8,435 bases of DNA. It comes from JALYGK01 sp036259835. Its GTDB lineage: Bacteria > Actinomycetota > UBA4738. The stretch lies in the NCBI GenBank assembly GCA_036259835.1, contig DATABA010000067.1, positions 1 through 8,435 of the forward strand, in the 5' to 3' direction. Numbering within the stretch: the first letter of the stretch is position 1; each line of letters begins with the position of its first letter. The position numbers were made by a program, and so were the translations under genes. The notes below the pieces were generated by a model that saw only the letters and a program-made list of their open reading frames with translations, was not told the DNA's origin and did not search any database. Below, piece by piece: positions 1-6,767 of the stretch.

Positions 1-1777
1 AGACAACTCTATCGACGAGGCCCTGGCCGGCTTCTGCTCCAAAATCGAGGTGAAGCTCCTGGCCGATGGCGGCTGCCAGGTCACCGACAACGGGCGCGGA
101 ATTCCGGTTCAGCCCATTCCAAAAGCCAGGGATCGAAGGCCCGCGGCTGAAGTCGTTTTGACCACCCTCCACGCCGGTGGGAAGTTCGGCGGGAAGTCGT
201 ACGCGGTCTCCGGTGGCCTTCATGGCGTGGGAGTTTCCGTGGTCAACGCCCTCTCGGAGCGCCTCGTGGCCGAGATCCAGCGAGACGGATCCCTGTGGCG
301 ACAGGAGTACGAACGCGGGCAACCGAAGACGAAGCTGCGCAAGGTAAAGGCGTCATCCAGGTCCGGAACGACCATCGCGTTCTGGCCCGACTCCGAGATT
401 TTCGAAGAGCTCGAGTTCAAGCGGGAAGTGCTGGCCGAGCGGCTCCAGGACCTCGCGTTTCTCACCAGAGGCGTGGAGATCACGGTCATCGACGAGCGCG
501 AGAAACCGCAGGTGAAGGACGTCTACAAGGCGTCCGGCGGACTGGCCGACTTCGTTCGACATCTCTCGCGCGGCAAAGAACCACTTCACCAACGCATCGT
601 CCACTTCGAGGCCGAGCGGGAAGAGAGCGAGGTCGAAGTGGCAATGCAGTGGAACTCGGGCTACGCCGAATCGCTCCACACTTTTGCTAATACTATTAAC
701 ACTCACGAAGGCGGGATGCACGAGGAGGGTTTCAAGAAGGCCCTCAGCAATGTCATTAACCGCTACGCCCGATCCAAGGGTCTCCTCAAGGAGAAGGAAG
801 AGAACCTCATCGGGGAGGACATCCGCGAAGGGCTGACCGCCATCGTCGCCGTGAAGCTGCGCGAGCCACAGTTCGAGGGTCAGACCAAGACCAAGCTCGG
901 CAACACCGAGATGCGGTCGTTCACTGAGACCACGGTGAACCAGCACTTCATGGTGTGGCTCGAGGAGCATCCCGGCGAAGCCAGGAAGATCGTGGCCAAG
1001 TGCCAGCAGGCCGCGAAGGCCCGGCTGGCGGCCCGTCAGGCGCGAGACCTCACGCGGCGCAAGGGACTGCTGGAGTCGGGTTCGCTGCCCGGCAAGCTCG
1101 CGGACTGCCAGCTGACCGACCCGGAGGTCTGCGAGATCTTCATCGTGGAGGGAGACTCGGCCGGCGGAAGCGCGAAGCAAGCTCGGGAGCGGTCGTACCA
1201 GGCGATCCTTCCGATCCGCGGAAAGATCCTGAACGTCGAGAAGGCCCGTCTCCACAAGATCCTCGAGAACCAGGAGATTCAGGCGCTGATCAGCGCCATC
1301 GGGACGGGCATCGGAGACGAGTTCGACATCACCAAGGCCAGGTACGGCAAGTGCGCGATCCTGGCCGACGCCGATGTGGACGGCGCCCACATCCGGACGC
1401 TGCTCCTGACGTTCTTCTTCCGGCACATGCGGCAGCTGATCGAGGCTGGAAACGTGTTCGTTGCTCAACCGCCGCTGTACCGGGTCAAGACCGACGGCAA
1501 GTACCTCTACGTACACGACGACAAGGCGCTGGACGAGCTTCGAAAGAACAACGGCCAGAAAAAGATGGACATCCAGCGGTTCAAGGGGCTCGCGGAGATG
1601 GAAGCCGAGCAGCTGTGGGAGTCGGCGATGAACCCGGAGAGTCGGGTCCTCAAGCGAGTCGAACTGGAGGACGCCGCGGAGGCCGATCGGATGTTCTCGA
1701 TCCTCATGGGAGAGGACGTGGAAGCGCGCCGGGACTTCATCCAGAAGAACGCCAAGGATGCGTTCATTGACGTGTAG
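1..1777 (+). CDS. gyrB: DNA gyrase subunit B, 5'-truncated by the window edge
   Basis: GyrB is the ATPase subunit of the type IIA topoisomerase that introduces negative supercoils. The reading frame is open from base 2, and base 1 is the last base of the previous codon. The fragment has 591 residues and begins at DNSIDEALAG, matching E. coli GyrB residue 45. About 44 N-terminal residues are therefore missing, including catalytic Glu42, while Mg-binding Asn46 is present. Visible parts (fragment numbering) are: the GHKL ATPase with DNGRGIP at 29-35, HAGGKF at 57-62 and the SGGLHGVG lid at 70-77; transducer; TOPRIM EGDSAGG from 383 and DADVDG at 456-461; and a C-terminal GyrA-contact segment with RFKGLAEM near 526-533. 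The E. coli-type TOPRIM insertion is absent, giving about 635 residues in full. Residues such as SYAVSGG resemble actinobacterial GyrB. Ala531 replaces the usual Gly of KGLGEM. It ends with TAG, 28 nt before gyrA. Confidence 0.98.
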   Translation, partial: DNSIDEALAGFCSKIEVKLLADGGCQVTDNGRGIPVQPIPKARDRRPAAEVVLTTLHAGGKFGGKSYAVSGGLHGVGVSVVNALSERLVAEIQRDGSLWRQEYERGQPKTKLRKVKASSRSGTTIAFWPDSEIFEELEFKREVLAERLQDLAFLTRGVEITVIDEREKPQVKDVYKASGGLADFVRHLSRGKEPLHQRIVHFEAEREESEVEVAMQWNSGYAESLHTFANTINTHEGGMHEEGFKKALSNVINRYARSKGLLKEKEENLIGEDIREGLTAIVAVKLREPQFEGQTKTKLGNTEMRSFTETTVNQHFMVWLEEHPGEARKIVAKCQQAAKARLAARQARDLTRRKGLLESGSLPGKLADCQLTDPEVCEIFIVEGDSAGGSAKQARERSYQAILPIRGKILNVEKARLHKILENQEIQALISAIGTGIGDEFDITKARYGKCAILADADVDGAHIRTLLLTFFFRHMRQLIEAGNVFVAQPPLYRVKTDGKYLYVHDDKALDELRKNNGQKKMDIQRFKGLAEMEAEQLWESAMNPESRVLKRVELEDAAEADRMFSILMGEDVEARRDFIQKNAKDAFIDV

Positions 1778-1788
1778 GACAGCCCAGC

Positions 1789-1794
1789 AGGTGG
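1789..1794 (+). promoter_or_regulatory. Probable ribosome binding site of gyrA
   Basis: AGGTGG in the 28-nt gyrB-gyrA gap differs from the Shine-Dalgarno core AGGAGG by one base and lies 11 nt before the GTG at 1806. That spacing is slightly long. It supports GTG as the gyrA start, because no ATG lies in frame near the conserved N-terminus. No promoter or terminator is apparent in the gap, so gyrA is probably co-transcribed with gyrB. Confidence 0.5.
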
Positions 1795-1805
1795 CCTGAC
1801 CGCTC

Positions 1806-4241
1806 GTGGCAACAACGATCGAACGCGTCGAACCGGTCGTCATTGAGGAGGAGATCCAGTCCTCCTTCCTCGACTACGCGATGTCGGTCATCGTGTCGCG
1901 CGCCCTTCCGGATGTACGCGACGGACTGAAGCCCGTTCACCGACGAATCCTGTTCGCGATGCTGGAAGCGGGTCTCGCCTCCGACCGGCCGCGGCGGAAG
2001 TCGGCGGCGGTGGTCGGCGACGTCATCAAGAAGTACCACCCGCACAGCGACCAGGCCGTGTACGACGCGTTGGTACGGATGGCGCAGGACTTCTCGATGC
2101 GGTACCCACTGATCGATCCGCAGGGGAACTTCGGCTCGGTCGACGGCGATCCGGCGGGAGCAATGAGATATACCGAAGCGCGCCTATCGCCGCTCGCGAT
2201 GGAGATGCTCCGCGACATCGACAAGGAGACCGCGGACTTCATTCCGAACTTCGACGGGTACGAGCAGGAGCCTGTCGTTCTCCCGGCGCGGTTCCCCAAC
2301 CTCCTGGTGAACGGGTCGCAGGGAATCGCGGTGGGCATGGCCACGAACATCCCGCCGCACAACCTCGGCGAGGTCATCGACGGTGTGACGGCCATGATCG
2401 ACAACCCGGACCTTTCGATCGGGGACCTGATGAAGAAGATCAAGGGTCCGGACTTCCCCACCGCCGGACTGATCATCGGCAAGGAAGGAATTCGAGACGC
2501 CTACAAGACCGGACGGGGCTCCATCAAGATGCGCGCCCGCGTACAGATCGAAGAGGGCCGTAACAACCGCCAACGGATCGTGGTCACCGAGCTGCCCTAC
2601 ATGGTGAACAAGGCTCGGCTGGCGGAGAAAATCGCTCAGCTCGTTCAGACCCGGCGGGTCACCGACATCGCCGATCTGAAGGACGAATCCAGCAGGGCCG
2701 GGATGCGCCTGGTCATCGAGCTCCGCCGCGGCGCCAACCCCCAGATCGTCCTGAACCGCCTCTACAAGTACACGCAGCTCCAGGAGAACTTCGGCGTGAA
2801 CCTCCTGGCTCTGGTCGACGGAGTCCCGCGCACCCTGAACATCCGGCAGGTCGTCCAGCACTACATCGGCCACCAGGTCGAGGTGGTCACGCGGCGGAGC
2901 CGCTTCGAGCTACGCAAGGCCGAAGAGCGAGACCACATCGTCCAGGGCCTGCTCATCGCCCTCCAAAACATCGACGCGGTCATCAAGATCATTCGCGGCG
3001 CGGCGGACTCCGAAGAGGCTCGAACCAAATTGATGCAGCGCTTCAAGCTTTCCGAGATCCAGGCGAACTACATCCTGGACATGCCGCTTCGCCGGCTGAC
3101 CAGGCTGGAGCGCCAGAAGCTCGAGGACGAGCACAAGGAGCTGCTCGCCACCATCAAGCGCCTCAAGGCCCTGCTGAAGAGCCCGAAGGCCATTCGCGGC
3201 GTGGTGAAGGACGAGCTCGTCGACATACGGCAGCGGTTCGCCGACAAGCGGCGAACGGAGCTGAAGGCCGACGAAGGCGACTTCGACGTCGAGGATCTCA
3301 TCCAAGAGGCCGACGTCGTCATCACCGTGACCCGAGCCGGGTACGTCAAGCGGTTACCGATCGAGACGTACCGTCGGCAGGGCCGTGGCGGACGCGGGGT
3401 TATCGGGGCGAACCTCAAGCAAGACGACATCATCGCCCACGTCTTCACCACCACCACGCACCACTGGCTGCTCGTGTTCACGAACAAGGGCAAGGTCTAT
3501 CGGACGAAGGTCCACGAGGTCCCGGAGGCCTCGCGCACCGGGCGCGGCACGTACGTGGCCAACCTGCCGGGAATGGGGTTCAGCGCGGACGAGCGGATCG
3601 CGTCGGTGATCGACGTCAAGGAATACAACTCCGGCAAGTACCTCGTGTTCGCCACGAAGAAGGGAATGGTGAAGAAGACCGCCCTCGGCGAATACGACTC
3701 TGCGCGGAGCGGGCTGGCCGCCATCGCGTTGAAGCCGGGTGACGAGCTCATCGGGACGATCCTGATCGAGGGAAAGCACGACCTGATCCTGGTCTCGAAG
3801 CTGGGACAGGCGATCAGGTTCTCCGAAGGAAGCGCTCGTCCAATGGGCCGCCAGACCAGCGGCGTGGTCGGCATGAAGCTCCGCGAACGGGATGAGGTCA
3901 TCGCGATGGTATCCACCGCGCACGGCGACGGACTGCTGACCGTGACGAACAACGGGTTCGGGAAGCGGACCGCCTTCGGCGAATACCCGCGGAAGGGGCG
4001 CGGCGGCTACGGAGTGAAGACGGCCCTGCTCACCCAGCGAGTCGGGGTTCTCGCCGGCGCGTTTCCGATTTCGAAGGACCAGGACATCCTGGTCATTGCC
4101 AGCGACGGCGTTGTCATTAGGGTGCCGTCGGCGCAGGTCCGGAAGGCAGGGCGCGCCACGCAGGGAGTCCGGGTCATGCGGCTGGAGAAGGGCCGCTCCG
4201 TGGCGGCGGTTGCTCCGGTCATGATCTCCCAGACCGAATAG
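1806..4241 (+). CDS. gyrA: DNA gyrase subunit A
   Basis: GyrA cleaves and rejoins DNA and wraps it through its C-terminal domain; with GyrB it forms the A2B2 gyrase. The 811-residue product is a normal full length, starting at GTG and ending in TAG. The winged-helix region runs SVIVSRALPDVRDGLKPVHRR (about 27-47), then KYHPHSD, with catalytic Tyr122 in AMRYTE, numbered as in E. coli. The tower and coiled coil extend to about 490, followed by a six-bladed beta-pinwheel. The GyrA box is QGRGGRG at 525-531, with Gly at the usual second-position Arg, which argues for gyrase rather than ParC. Weaker repeats of the box occur near 577-581, 729-736 and 782-787. There is no acidic tail. The quinolone pocket is odd: Ser81 for Gly, Gln83 for Ser, Pro105 for Gly; Asp87 is kept. 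The 3' end overlaps the opposing gene by 23 nt. Confidence 0.98.
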   Translation: MATTIERVEPVVIEEEIQSSFLDYAMSVIVSRALPDVRDGLKPVHRRILFAMLEAGLASDRPRRKSAAVVGDVIKKYHPHSDQAVYDALVRMAQDFSMRYPLIDPQGNFGSVDGDPAGAMRYTEARLSPLAMEMLRDIDKETADFIPNFDGYEQEPVVLPARFPNLLVNGSQGIAVGMATNIPPHNLGEVIDGVTAMIDNPDLSIGDLMKKIKGPDFPTAGLIIGKEGIRDAYKTGRGSIKMRARVQIEEGRNNRQRIVVTELPYMVNKARLAEKIAQLVQTRRVTDIADLKDESSRAGMRLVIELRRGANPQIVLNRLYKYTQLQENFGVNLLALVDGVPRTLNIRQVVQHYIGHQVEVVTRRSRFELRKAEERDHIVQGLLIALQNIDAVIKIIRGAADSEEARTKLMQRFKLSEIQANYILDMPLRRLTRLERQKLEDEHKELLATIKRLKALLKSPKAIRGVVKDELVDIRQRFADKRRTELKADEGDFDVEDLIQEADVVITVTRAGYVKRLPIETYRRQGRGGRGVIGANLKQDDIIAHVFTTTTHHWLLVFTNKGKVYRTKVHEVPEASRTGRGTYVANLPGMGFSADERIASVIDVKEYNSGKYLVFATKKGMVKKTALGEYDSARSGLAAIALKPGDELIGTILIEGKHDLILVSKLGQAIRFSEGSARPMGRQTSGVVGMKLRERDEVIAMVSTAHGDGLLTVTNNGFGKRTAFGEYPRKGRGGYGVKTALLTQRVGVLAGAFPISKDQDILVIASDGVVIRVPSAQVRKAGRATQGVRVMRLEKGRSVAAVAPVMISQTE

Positions 4242-5157
4242 CGGCTCGTTCCAGCGCGTCCAGGCGCCGCCGAATCGTCCGGATCGACTTGAGCGCCGGG
4301 TAGCCGAGGTTCAGCAGCCGGAAGGACAGGCGCACCACCTGGCGCGTCAATGGACCTGTCGGGATCCACCGCGGCGCGTCGTAGAGTCGCCGAACCTCTG
4401 GAGGCAACAGGGCGACGATGCCGACCAGATGCAGCAGCCAGACCGGACGCATCGACAGCGGCATCCTGGCTTGCGAGAAGGCTCGGAAGAAGCCGTACGC
4501 GGAATCGGTCATGCGCCACTGAGGCCTCATGCTCGTGAGGTACGCCCGGAGCTCGGTAACGGACGACGGGGCGGCCTCCTCTGCCAGAGCGACCAGCCGC
4601 GCCTGAACCTTCATCTCGCGCACGAACCGATCGGCGTCGTCGGGTGAGAGCGGGTACGCGTAAGCCTGATACGAGCGAAGCGCGTAGTCCACGCTGACTG
4701 CATGAATCCAGAGCAGGAGGTCCGGATCGTCGGCTCGGTATTGCCGTCCGGTCACTGGGTCGATTCCACGAATTCGCTCGTGCAGTCTTCGAACTCGCTC
4801 TCCGGCCGCCTCGGCCGCCGCGGTGCTTCCGAAGATCACTGTGAACAGCCACTCGGTCGTACTCCACAACCGCACCCACGCGTTGTGGCTGAAGTCGCTG
4901 TGCTGATCCACCGCCGCCATCGCCACGGGATGAAGCGCCTCGTGGAACAGCGCCGCGATCCCGCCGACGCCGAAGGCCGGGTCGCGGTGGATGCGCCAGG
5001 CCACGCTTCCAGGTCCGAACAGCCCCGGGTCTTCCGATGACGTGGTCGAGATGGCCGACCTCACGATACGAATGGCATCGGACAGTGCCTGCCAGGCGCC
5101 AGGAAGCTCGACGCTTGGCTCGCGCGAAGCCGCGTGTCGTGTCGCGGTTACCGCCAT
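4219..5157 (-). CDS. Oxygenase MpaB / DUF2236 family protein
   Basis: This is a 312-residue protein of the MpaB/DUF2236 superfamily. Characterised relatives include fungal MpaB, which oxidatively cleaves the farnesyl chain of a mycophenolic acid precursor, and the b-type haem rubber oxygenase Lcp. Matching features are DPGLFGPGSVAWRIH at 43-57, HEALHPVAMAAVDQHSDF at 72-89, GRQYRADDPDLLLWIHA from about 137 to 153, and an aromatic C-terminal section with RPVWLLHLVG. His152 in LLWIHA is my candidate haem-iron ligand (inference from the family). The substrate cannot be read from the sequence. The frame stays open upstream to 5676, but that part is low-complexity antisense of the aldehyde dehydrogenase gene, so I place the start at ATG 5157, about 42 residues before the first family motif. 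No Shine-Dalgarno precedes it. The TGA stop lies inside gyrA on the other strand. No signal peptide is evident. Confidence 0.87.
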   Translation of the reverse strand: MAVTATRHAASREPSVELPGAWQALSDAIRIVRSAISTTSSEDPGLFGPGSVAWRIHRDPAFGVGGIAALFHEALHPVAMAAVDQHSDFSHNAWVRLWSTTEWLFTVIFGSTAAAEAAGERVRRLHERIRGIDPVTGRQYRADDPDLLLWIHAVSVDYALRSYQAYAYPLSPDDADRFVREMKVQARLVALAEEAAPSSVTELRAYLTSMRPQWRMTDSAYGFFRAFSQARMPLSMRPVWLLHLVGIVALLPPEVRRLYDAPRWIPTGPLTRQVVRLSFRLLNLGYPALKSIRTIRRRLDALERAAIRSGRS

Positions 5158-5165
5158 CAGAGAAC

Positions 5166-5171
5166 AGAGTA
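5166..5171 (-). promoter_or_regulatory. Possible -10 element for a leaderless oxygenase transcript
   Basis: Read on the minus strand this is TACTCT, which fits TANNNT. It ends 8 nt before the ATG at 5157, so a transcript starting at the usual distance would begin within about 2 nt of the start codon. The lack of any Shine-Dalgarno before this ATG agrees with a leaderless message, a common arrangement in Actinomycetota. No -35 element is recognisable, so this remains an inference from spacing. Confidence 0.3.
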
Positions 5172-5241
5172 GAGGTCCCCTACCGCTAGGAGGGCGAGGC
5201 GTATAGGGTCGAATGGATAGCGCCTTAGGGGGATCTGTCTC

Positions 5242-5250
5242 AAGGGGGGA
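5242..5250 (+). promoter_or_regulatory. Ribosome binding site deciding the aldehyde dehydrogenase start
   Basis: The purine run AAGGGGGGA ends 7 nt before ATG 5258. This is good Shine-Dalgarno placement and favours 5258 over the upstream in-frame ATG at 5213, which has only GAGG 13 nt away and would add 15 residues unlike the family. A further in-frame ATG at 5270 is less well spaced. Confidence 0.65.
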
Positions 5251-5257
5251 CCCGAAC

Positions 5258-6748
5258 ATGCCAGACCAGATGTTCGTCGCGGGCCGGTGGACCGACGGCC
5301 ACGCCACCACCACCATCGACGTGACGAGCCCCGCCACCGGCGAAGCGCTCGGGAGCGTCCCGGTGTCGACCGCCGAGGATGTCGATGCAGCCGTGCGGGG
5401 GGCTCGGGAAAGCGCAGAGGCCATGGACCGCATGCCGGTCTTCGAGCGAGCGCGGCTCCTCCACCGCACCGCCGACCTCATCGAAGCGCGGAAGGAAGAG
5501 CTGGCGCGGCTCATCGCCCTCGAACAGGGGAAGCCGCTCCGCGCCGAAGCGGAGCCCGAAGTCGACGAGGCGGCAGAGAACTTCCGGGTGGCCGCCGAGG
5601 ACGTGAAGCGGCTCGAGACGGCCGTTCTCCCGTCGCAGGATCCCAGCAAGAAGATGTTCACGTTCCGGAAGCCCAACGGCGCCTACGCGCTGATCACACC
5701 CTGGAACTTCCCGTTCGTCATCCCTTCGGAGCTCATCGCGCCCGCCCTTGCCGGGGGCAACACGCTTGTCTTCAAGCCGTCCGAGTTCACGCCGCTCGTC
5801 GGGGCTCGCATGGTCGAGATCCTCGAGGAGGCGGGGTTCCCAACCGGCGCCGTGTCGCTCGTCTTCGGGGAGGCCGAAACCGGCCGTGCGCTGGTCGGCC
5901 ATCCGGGCATCGACGCGATCGGGTTCGTCGGATCCGCCGACACCGCCGAGGCCATCGTGCGGACGGCCGGGCTGAAGCGGACCCTGATCGAGGCATCGGG
6001 CAACGGTCCCGTCATCGTGCTCGACGACGCCAACATCTCCTCGGCCGCGGCGATGGCGGCGTTCGGCGCCACGTATGTGGCCGGCCAGTGCTGTGTCGCA
6101 ACAGAGCGCGTGCTCGTCTCCGAGGCGGTGCACCACGAATTCGTCGAGCTGTTGTTGAAGGAGGCGGCGGCGTCGGTGCTCGGGAACCCGCTGGAGCCGG
6201 AGACCACGATGGGACCGCTCAACAACGAGCCGGTCGCCGCGAAGATGGACCGTCACGTCGCCGACGCGCGAGAGCGCGGCGTGGAGATCCTGACCGGAGG
6301 TGGCCGGGCCTCAGGCTTCCCGACGAATCTCTACTACCAGCTCACCGTGGCCGACCGCGTTCCAACGGACACGCTGCTCTTCCGAGAGGAGTCGTTCGGC
6401 CCGATCGTCCCCGTGACCACGTTCCGTGACGACGAGGACGCGATTCGGATGGCGAACGACTCACCGCTCGGCCTCCAGGCCGCGGTCTTCACCTCGAGCC
6501 TCCACCGCGCGTTCACGTTCATCGACCGGCTTCGTGTCGGGAATGTCGTCATCAACGACACGACGGACTACTGGGAGGCGCTCGAGCCCTTCGGCGGCGC
6601 GTCCGGAACGAGGACCGGGTGGGGAAGGGTCGGTGGCAAGTACGGGCTCATGGACATGACGGACCTCCGAACTGCCGTCATCGACTTCTGGAATACGCGG
6701 GATGGTGGCGGCACGCCGGAGCCTCCGCCGGGTCCTCCGCCGGCCTGA
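5258..6748 (+). CDS. NAD(P)-dependent aldehyde dehydrogenase family protein
   Basis: This 496-residue cytosolic-type enzyme is expected to oxidise an aldehyde to a carboxylate; the substrate is not inferable. All main ALDH residues are present: oxyanion Asn150 in PWNFPF, cofactor-binding Lys173 in KPSE, general base Glu245, nucleophile Cys279 in GQCCVATER, and Glu378 in EESFGP. Two motifs deviate. The base lies in EASGNGP rather than the usual ELGG-type context, and the Rossmann GSxxxG reads GSADTA, with Ala230 for the second Gly. The C-terminal PFGGASGTRTGWGR resembles a branch of ALDHs with a conserved threonine/arginine-rich end. The last 14 residues are Gly/Pro-rich (TPEPPPGPPPA) and encoded partly by a 12-nt tandem duplication. 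The start is chosen from the ribosome binding site at 5242-5250. It lies 19 nt before archease and probably shares its transcript. Confidence 0.93.
   Translation: MPDQMFVAGRWTDGHATTTIDVTSPATGEALGSVPVSTAEDVDAAVRGARESAEAMDRMPVFERARLLHRTADLIEARKEELARLIALEQGKPLRAEAEPEVDEAAENFRVAAEDVKRLETAVLPSQDPSKKMFTFRKPNGAYALITPWNFPFVIPSELIAPALAGGNTLVFKPSEFTPLVGARMVEILEEAGFPTGAVSLVFGEAETGRALVGHPGIDAIGFVGSADTAEAIVRTAGLKRTLIEASGNGPVIVLDDANISSAAAMAAFGATYVAGQCCVATERVLVSEAVHHEFVELLLKEAAASVLGNPLEPETTMGPLNNEPVAAKMDRHVADARERGVEILTGGGRASGFPTNLYYQLTVADRVPTDTLLFREESFGPIVPVTTFRDDEDAIRMANDSPLGLQAAVFTSSLHRAFTFIDRLRVGNVVINDTTDYWEALEPFGGASGTRTGWGRVGGKYGLMDMTDLRTAVIDFWNTRDGGGTPEPPPGPPPA
6722..6745 (+). repeat. Two-copy 12-nt tandem repeat in the ALDH C-terminal tail
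   Basis: CCTCCGCCGG occurs at 6722-6731 and again at 6734-6743, with a 12-nt period, directly before the TGA. It encodes the repeated Pro-Pro-Pro-Gly/Pro pattern ending the aldehyde dehydrogenase. Because the period is a multiple of three, copy-number change would lengthen or shorten the tail without a frameshift. Confidence 0.7.
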
Positions 6749-6767
6749 CGCGGACCGCGCGACCAAC

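Larger units (their letters stand above)
5158..5257. promoter_or_regulatory. Divergent intergenic region between the oxygenase and aldehyde dehydrogenase genes
   Basis: This 100-nt gap separates two divergent genes and is the only place in the window where promoters for both are expected. On the plus strand a weak -10-like TAGGGT lies at 5204-5209 with no good -35 before it. On the minus strand TTGAGA (5243-5238) and TATCCA (5219-5214), 18 nt apart, form a weak sigma70-type pair, and TACTCT (5171-5166) is a second -10-like candidate. Two G-runs, AGGGGGA at 5227-5233 and AGGGGGGA at 5243-5250, are present; the second is the ribosome binding site of the plus-strand gene. A perfect AGGAGG at 5188-5193 has no usable start codon behind it. 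No strong inverted repeat or terminator is visible. Confidence 0.5.

Noticed and set aside
691..696. TACTAT in gyrB as an internal promoter
   Set aside because: It fits a -10 element, but no -35-like hexamer lies 16-18 nt upstream on either strand; kept only as part of the AT-rich patch finding.
353..1843. 496-codon open frame on the minus strand opposite gyrB
   Set aside because: It lies antisense to a clear gyrB frame, has no recognisable domain, and is the kind of shadow frame that strong third-position G/C bias creates.
2160..2189. Cluster of rarer codons (gca, aga, tat, cta) around the GyrA catalytic tyrosine
   Set aside because: Only four codons are involved, and AGA also occurs singly in gyrB and rtcB, so it is not clearly above chance.
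4007..4879. 290-codon minus-strand frame across the gyrA end and the oxygenase gene
   Set aside because: It conflicts with the DUF2236 frame, which carries the family motifs; its own translation is low-complexity.
5158..5676. N-terminal extension of the oxygenase frame up to 5676
   Set aside because: The extra 173 residues are Ser/Ala/Arg-rich antisense of the aldehyde dehydrogenase and would run through the divergent promoter region; family proteins begin near the ATG at 5157.
5287..6429. 380-codon Arg/Pro-rich plus-strand frame inside the aldehyde dehydrogenase, and a 338-codon minus-strand frame (5240-6256)
   Set aside because: Both have shadow-like composition (Arg, Gly, His-rich) and overlap a well-supported ALDH with all its motifs.
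6705..6745. GC-rich inverted repeats at the end of the aldehyde dehydrogenase as a terminator
   Set aside because: Arms are only about 5 bp, no T-run follows, and archease starts 19 nt after the stop, so termination here is unlikely.
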